Assembly: GCF_002288525.1 (NCBI RefSeq) | Contig: NZ_CP023067.1 | Location: forward strand, 124,001-188,000 | Direction of reading: 5' to 3' | Length of the DNA: 64,000 bases | Source of the DNA: Sinorhizobium sojae CCBAU 05684 | Lineage (GTDB): Bacteria; Pseudomonadota; Alphaproteobacteria; Rhizobiales; Rhizobiaceae | Shown here: one piece after another, positions 59,664 to 64,000 of the stretch | Layout of the letters: each line of letters opens with the position of its first letter | Numbering within the stretch: the first letter of the stretch is position 1 | Notes under the pieces: model-generated | The model's input: the letters and a program-made list of their open reading frames with translations, nothing else | Database searches by the model: none | What the model was told of the DNA's origin: nothing | Program-made: the position numbers and the translations under genes

Positions 59664-61270
59664 GTGTTGCGATGAGAACCGTCGGCGAAGCTCTCGTCGG
59701 TCTCCTCGAGGCAAACGGGGTCGACGTGGTCTTCGGCATCCCCGGCGTGCACACGGTTGAGCTTTATCGCGGTCTTGCGGCTTCGAAAATCCGCCACATC
59801 ACCCCACGCCATGAGCAGGGCGCCGGCTTCATGGCCGACGCCTATGCGCGCGTCAGCGGCAAGCCGGGCGTTGCGCTGGTCATCACGGGCCCTGGTCTCA
59901 CCAATACGATCACCGCCATGGCGCAGGCCCGGCAGGATTCGATCCCCATGCTGGTGATCTCCGGCGTCAACCGCCGCGACTCGCTCGGGCATGGCCGCGG
60001 CCTGCTGCACGAACTGCCCGATCAGCATGGAATGATGACGACGCTGGCGCTCTATTCGCATACGCTGCTCAATCCGGTCGACTTGCCGCTGGTCATCGAC
60101 CGGGCCTTTGCCGTGCTGTTATCCGGCCGCCCGGGTCCCGTCCACATAGAGATTCCTACCGACGTGATGGCTGAAACGGTCGGGAGCCAAGCGGCAAAGC
60201 CGGCCTTGGCGACCCGCCCGCACGCTGACGGAGAAACGCTGCAGAGGGCGGCCATCCTCTGCGCCGACGCGTCGCGGCCGGCGATCCTTTGCGGCGGCGG
60301 CGCGCTGGCTGCCGAAGCGGAACTGCGCGTATTGGCGGAACGGATCGGGGCACCGGTGGTCACGACCGTCAACGCCCGTGGTCTGTTGGCGGGCCACCCA
60401 TTGCGCGTGCCCGCAAGCCCGAGCCTAAAGGCCGTGCGCGCCCTGCTTCGGGACGCGGATCTCGTGCTGGCGCTCGGCACCGAAATGGGGCAAACAGATT
60501 ACGATCTCTATGCCGACGGCGGTTTCCCTGAACTGCGAAATCTCATCCGCATCGATATCGATGCGGCGCAGCTTGCGCGGGGGCCGCGCGCTTCGCTCTC
60601 GATCCTCTCCGGCGCGAAGGCTGCGACCGCGGGAATGGTCGGCTTCCTCCCCGATCGAGTCGCCAAGAACGGCGCTACGCGGGCCGAGGCGTCGCGAAAG
60701 GCAGCGGTCAAGGAATTGACACCGAAGATGCAGGCGGAGGTGGGCGTCATCCATGCGATATATGAGGCGCTGCCGGATTGCACCATTGTCGGGGATTCGA
60801 CTCAGGCGGTCTATGCCGGCAATCTCTATTGCGACGCGCCGCGGCCGCGCGCCTGGTTCAACTCGGCCACGGGCTACGGCTCCCTCGGCTATGCGCCGCC
60901 AGCAGCCGTCGGCGCGGCGATTGCCGATGGCGGACGGCCGGTCGTCTGCCTTGTCGGCGATGGCGGCCTTCAATTTTCGCTGGCCGAGATCGGTTCTGCA
61001 GTCGATGCCGAGGCAAGGGTGATCTTCCTCGTCTGGAACAATGACGGCTACCGGGAGATCGAAACCCACATGCTGGAGGCCGGCATCGTCCCGCGAGGCG
61101 TCAACCCTACGGCTCCGGATTTCCTGCTGACGGCCAAAGCCTACGACGTCCCGGCGGAGCGATTGGCCGACGTTGAGGAGCTTCCGCGCGCCCTCGCCGA
61201 CGCGGCCGCGCGAAAGGGTCCGTCGCTGATCGAAATTCACCAGGCAAGGACCATCGGCGCCACCGCCTGA
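59660..61270 (+). CDS. ThDP-dependent decarboxylase, probably 5-guanidino-2-oxopentanoate decarboxylase (AruI-like)
   Basis: The 536-residue thiamine-diphosphate enzyme of the acetolactate-synthase/decarboxylase fold has a pyrimidine-domain glutamate, E52, in RHEQGAGFMADAYAR. Others are VITGPGLTNTITAMAQA, a central Rossmann domain (AILCGGGALAAEAELRVLAERIG) and the ThDP/Mg motif GDGGLQFSLAEI...WNNDGYREIE. Pairing with an aminotransferase and a basic-amino-acid importer fits AruI of the arginine transaminase pathway (product 4-guanidinobutyraldehyde). An acetolactate synthase is less likely: no small subunit and this context. The downstream dehydrogenase and guanidinobutyrase are not here. Confidence 0.85.
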   Translation: MSVAMRTVGEALVGLLEANGVDVVFGIPGVHTVELYRGLAASKIRHITPRHEQGAGFMADAYARVSGKPGVALVITGPGLTNTITAMAQARQDSIPMLVISGVNRRDSLGHGRGLLHELPDQHGMMTTLALYSHTLLNPVDLPLVIDRAFAVLLSGRPGPVHIEIPTDVMAETVGSQAAKPALATRPHADGETLQRAAILCADASRPAILCGGGALAAEAELRVLAERIGAPVVTTVNARGLLAGHPLRVPASPSLKAVRALLRDADLVLALGTEMGQTDYDLYADGGFPELRNLIRIDIDAAQLARGPRASLSILSGAKAATAGMVGFLPDRVAKNGATRAEASRKAAVKELTPKMQAEVGVIHAIYEALPDCTIVGDSTQAVYAGNLYCDAPRPRAWFNSATGYGSLGYAPPAAVGAAIADGGRPVVCLVGDGGLQFSLAEIGSAVDAEARVIFLVWNNDGYREIETHMLEAGIVPRGVNPTAPDFLLTAKAYDVPAERLADVEELPRALADAAARKGPSLIEIHQARTIGATA

Positions 61271-61488
61271 TGGAGAGCGAATGAGGGAATATGTGAGCGG
61301 TTTGCTGGGGCGTCTCAGTCTTTCAGGATCAAGGCTGCAACAGCCAAGCGGGATTTGACATTTGCTGCCCGGAATGGTGTTAAGGGCGCCGGCGTTCGAA
61401 TCCGGCCACGTTCTTGTGTTAATCGCCGGGTATCGGGTCAATTCGTCTCATGGGCGCCTGGCGCCGAGAGAAAGGGATCGTGTCCTCA

Positions 61489-61914
61489 ATGGACCTCCTG
61501 GGTGGTGGCAGCAAGAGCATGCAAGCGGGCCGGCTTCTTGCCGTGCTGTGGCTGTTCTGCGCCTCCTTTTCCGTACCGGCGATCGCGGTCGGGCAAAGCG
61601 TTGCGGGTCGGATCGGCCCGGGGGCGCAGACCGGCGATGTCGCCGCGCGGGATACGGGATCTTCCGATCGGCCGGTGGCGCGCCAGGTCTCGAGGGCCGT
61701 CGCCTTGCCCGACTTTCGCTTCATCGGCGCGCGGGCGGAGGGAAAGGCGACCCTCGGCGGCGATCCCGATCCGGCTCTTCCGCTCGCCTTTTCCGTTCTG
61801 CCTGCGGTTGTCGGTGATCGGCCGGCGCCGGTCACGCAAACGCAAATCGTCGTCCAGGCATCGCGCCAGAGCGATCGCATTCGTGCCCCGCCCGCGGCCC
61901 GGATCATCCTTTAA
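61489..61914 (+). CDS. Hypothetical secreted protein
   Basis: Open frame of about 141 residues, not recognised as a family. It has a signal-peptide-like segment (MQAGRLLAVLWLFCASFSVP then AIAVGQS) and a low-complexity mature part ending RAPPAARIIL. Start candidates are ATGs at 61489 and 61519, and a GTG at 61480; none has a strong ribosome site. The signal peptide argues for a real gene, the compositional bias and lack of motifs against. It precedes secDF by 98 bp. The 218 bp between aruI and this frame show nothing definite. Confidence 0.42.
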   Translation: MDLLGGGSKSMQAGRLLAVLWLFCASFSVPAIAVGQSVAGRIGPGAQTGDVAARDTGSSDRPVARQVSRAVALPDFRFIGARAEGKATLGGDPDPALPLAFSVLPAVVGDRPAPVTQTQIVVQASRQSDRIRAPPAARIIL

Positions 61915-62012
61915 ACACCTGGGCTGATCTAACTTTCGGCTCTGCCCGGCAGATGAAAACTCAGGCCCGGACTTGCCGGAGAGGCGCGTTCAGGCGGTCA
62001 TGGAATTTCCAA

Positions 62013-64000
62013 ATGCATACACCCAGATGGGCGATCCTCGCCTATGTCGCGATCGTTATCTTCGGCTGCCTCGCGGCGCTGCCGAGCATGCTGCCGTCGG
62101 CGATGCGGCAGCAATTCACTTCCGTTCTGCCGTTCGAGCCGGTCACGCTCGGCCTTGACCTCAAGGGCGGCTCGCATCTCGTGCTCGAAGTCGACGGCGC
62201 CGGCCTGCAAAAGGCACGGCTCAACACCCTTCTTGACGATACCCGACGCGTGTTGCGCGGCGAGCGTGTTTCCGCCTCTTCGGCTCGCATCAGCGGTAAC
62301 ACGGTGACCGTGAGCATCCCCGATCCTGCGGATCGGGAAAAGGTGCTGCCGAAGCTGCAGGAACTGGCGACGCCCGTCAGCGTCATCGGCTTCGGCGCCT
62401 CGGCGCCGGAGGTCGAGGTCACGACCGCCGGCGACGTCGTCACGCTGTCGCTCACTGAAGCCGGCCTCGCCGACCGCATGACCAAGGCGGTCGAGCAGAG
62501 CCTGGAGATCATCCGCAACCGTGTCGACCAGGTCGGCGTTGCCGAGCCGTTGATCCAGCGCATCGGATCGAACCGCATTCTCGTCCAGCTTCCGGGCCTT
62601 CAAGATCCGACGCGCCTTCGTGAGCTCCTCGGCTCCACCGCTCAGATGAGCTTCCATATGCTCGATCAGACCGTGGACGTGACGCAGCCGGCGCCGCGCG
62701 GCGTCGAGATCCTTCCCGGTGCCGATGACGGCAACCGCTATCCGGTCGAAAGCCGCGTCGCGATTTCCGGTGAACGACTGGCCGATGCCAAGGTCGGTTT
62801 CGACCAGCGTACGAACCAGCCGGTCGTGGATTTCAGCTTCGACTCGCTCGGCGCTCGCCAGTTCGCCGAGATCACCCGGGAGAATGTCGGCCGGCCCTTT
62901 GCGGTCGTCCTCGACGGCAAGGTCTTGACGGCGCCCGTCATCAACGAGCCGATCCTCGGCGGCCGCGGCCAGATCAGCGGCAACTTCACGGTCGAGGAAG
63001 CAACTGTCCTTTCGGCGCTGTTGCGTTCCGGCGCCCTGCCGGCGCCGCTGACTATCATCGAGGAGCGCTCCGTCGGCCCGAATCTCGGCAGCGATTCGAT
63101 CCGCATGGGTCTCTATACCGGCCTCGTCGGCTTCGGTCTCGTCATCGCCCTGATGGTCGTCCTCTACGGCGCCTGGGGCCTGATCGCCAACGTCGGGCTG
63201 ATGCTGCACACCGTCATGACCATCGGCGTTCTCGCATTGATCGGCTCGACGCTGACCCTTCCCGGCATTGCCGGTATCATCCTCGGCATCGGCATGGCGG
63301 TTGATGCCAACATTCTCATCAACGCCCGCATTCGGGAGGAAACGGAAAACGGCGCCGGGGCGATGAAGGCCCTGGATCTCGGCTTCAACAAGGCATACGC
63401 CACCATCATCGATGCCAACATCACCACGCTCACCGGCACGATCCTGCTGTTCTGGCTCGGTAGCGGTCCGGTCCGGGGCTTCGCGGTGACGATGATGCTC
63501 GGCATCGCCATCTCGATGTTCACGTCCGTCACGATCGTGCGCTTGCTGATGCGTGAAGTCGTCGTTCGCCGGAAGATGAAGAAGCTGGAGATTCCGTCGC
63601 TCTTCGGGCGGGTGCCGAAGCTTCCGACTATCTCCTTCATGAAACGGCGCTACCAGGCGATCGGCCTTTCGGCTTTCCTGTCGATCAGTTCGGTCATCCT
63701 GTTCTTCACGCCTGGCCTAAACTACGGCATCGATTTCATTGGTGGCATTCAGGTCGAGGCCGTGTCGAAGGACAGGATTTCCCTGCCGACGCTGCGCCAA
63801 AGCCTGGAAGAACTCGACCTCGGCGAAGTGGCACTGCAGGACTTCGGTGGCGGCCAATCGGTGCTGATCCGGGTCCAGCGTCAGCCGGGCGGTGAAAAGG
63901 AGCAGACGGCAGCGCTGAGCCGCATCAAGGATGCGGTGACGGCCGCCGTGCCTGACGCAACCTTGGAGCGGACCGAGGTTGTCGGCCCGACGATCAGTTC
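62013..64000 (+). CDS. secDF: Protein translocase SecDF, fused (3' end missing)
   Basis: Proton-driven accessory of the Sec translocon that pulls preproteins out on the periplasmic side. The frame is open to the window edge. After TM1 (WAILAYVAIVIFGCLAALPS) come the SecD signature LGLDLKGGSHLVLEVD, the periplasmic P1 domain with RNRVDQVGVAEPLIQRIG, the SecD membrane block GIILGIGMAVDANILINARI, and TTLTGTILLFWLGSGPVRGF. From about residue 540 a SecF half begins (KRRYQAIGLSAFLSISSVIL; LNYGIDFIGGIQVE), so SecD and SecF are one polypeptide. The start ATG is in frame with the conserved domain; its ribosome site is weak. Confidence 0.93.
   Translation, partial: MHTPRWAILAYVAIVIFGCLAALPSMLPSAMRQQFTSVLPFEPVTLGLDLKGGSHLVLEVDGAGLQKARLNTLLDDTRRVLRGERVSASSARISGNTVTVSIPDPADREKVLPKLQELATPVSVIGFGASAPEVEVTTAGDVVTLSLTEAGLADRMTKAVEQSLEIIRNRVDQVGVAEPLIQRIGSNRILVQLPGLQDPTRLRELLGSTAQMSFHMLDQTVDVTQPAPRGVEILPGADDGNRYPVESRVAISGERLADAKVGFDQRTNQPVVDFSFDSLGARQFAEITRENVGRPFAVVLDGKVLTAPVINEPILGGRGQISGNFTVEEATVLSALLRSGALPAPLTIIEERSVGPNLGSDSIRMGLYTGLVGFGLVIALMVVLYGAWGLIANVGLMLHTVMTIGVLALIGSTLTLPGIAGIILGIGMAVDANILINARIREETENGAGAMKALDLGFNKAYATIIDANITTLTGTILLFWLGSGPVRGFAVTMMLGIAISMFTSVTIVRLLMREVVVRRKMKKLEIPSLFGRVPKLPTISFMKRRYQAIGLSAFLSISSVILFFTPGLNYGIDFIGGIQVEAVSKDRISLPTLRQSLEELDLGEVALQDFGGGQSVLIRVQRQPGGEKEQTAALSRIKDAVTAAVPDATLERTEVVGPTIS

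Overview
The window reads as chromosomal DNA of a Rhizobiaceae member, most likely Sinorhizobium/Ensifer. The reasons are high GC content, GcrA with clustered GANTC (CcrM) sites, a PodJ-type polarity protein beside a fatty-acid oxidation operon, a SAM-II riboswitch on metZ, and several copies of a two-palindrome intergenic repeat that looks like a rhizobial RIME. No plasmid, phage or transposase genes were recognised. Homology calls come from recognising motifs and family architecture by eye; no search was run.

Layout. 0-2 kb: end of the phosphate operon (pstB 3' end, phoU, phoB). 2-6.5 kb: gcrA facing away from argD-argF-hslO across a 417-bp region rich in GANTC sites. 6.5-15 kb: apaG, a CDP-alcohol phosphatidyltransferase, metZ with riboswitch and attenuator, a dCTP deaminase, tRNA-Gly(CCC), an orphan amino-acid binding protein, a sterol-desaturase-like protein, a TerB-like protein, an S24 repressor-like gene with a nuclease-like gene, and an HxlR regulator. 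15-25 kb: a three-gene beta-oxidation operon with a 24-bp palindrome upstream, divergent from podJ.

25-32.5 kb is the most unusual part. A TSUP (TauE/SafE-type) permease gene and its TIGR02186 partner occur twice as a 1,736-bp direct repeat with no difference seen. The copies bracket a choline-sulfate module: a LysR regulator, a ChoX-type binding protein and a choline sulfatase. Recombination between the copies would excise a 5,478-bp circle carrying a complete module (regulator, binding protein, sulfatase, exporter pair). RIME-like repeats lie next to it, and one of them encodes the end of the LysR gene.

32.5-50 kb: a lone AsnC effector domain, the ligase-associated helicase/PdeM pair, a YitT membrane protein, a TPR methyltransferase, small envelope proteins, a MATE transporter, pyrD, a NarL-type regulator converging on a transporter-fused hybrid kinase, mscL, an aminotransferase, galE and chorismate mutase. 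50-53 kb: a cyanide-insensitive-type bd oxidase with a 38-residue accessory protein that begins at a non-ATG codon inside cydB. 53-61.3 kb: a probable arginine-transaminase catabolic locus, with a polar amino-acid ABC transporter and an M20 amidohydrolase divergent from a TetR regulator and aruH-aruI-like genes. 61.5-64 kb: a small secreted protein and the start of a fused secDF.
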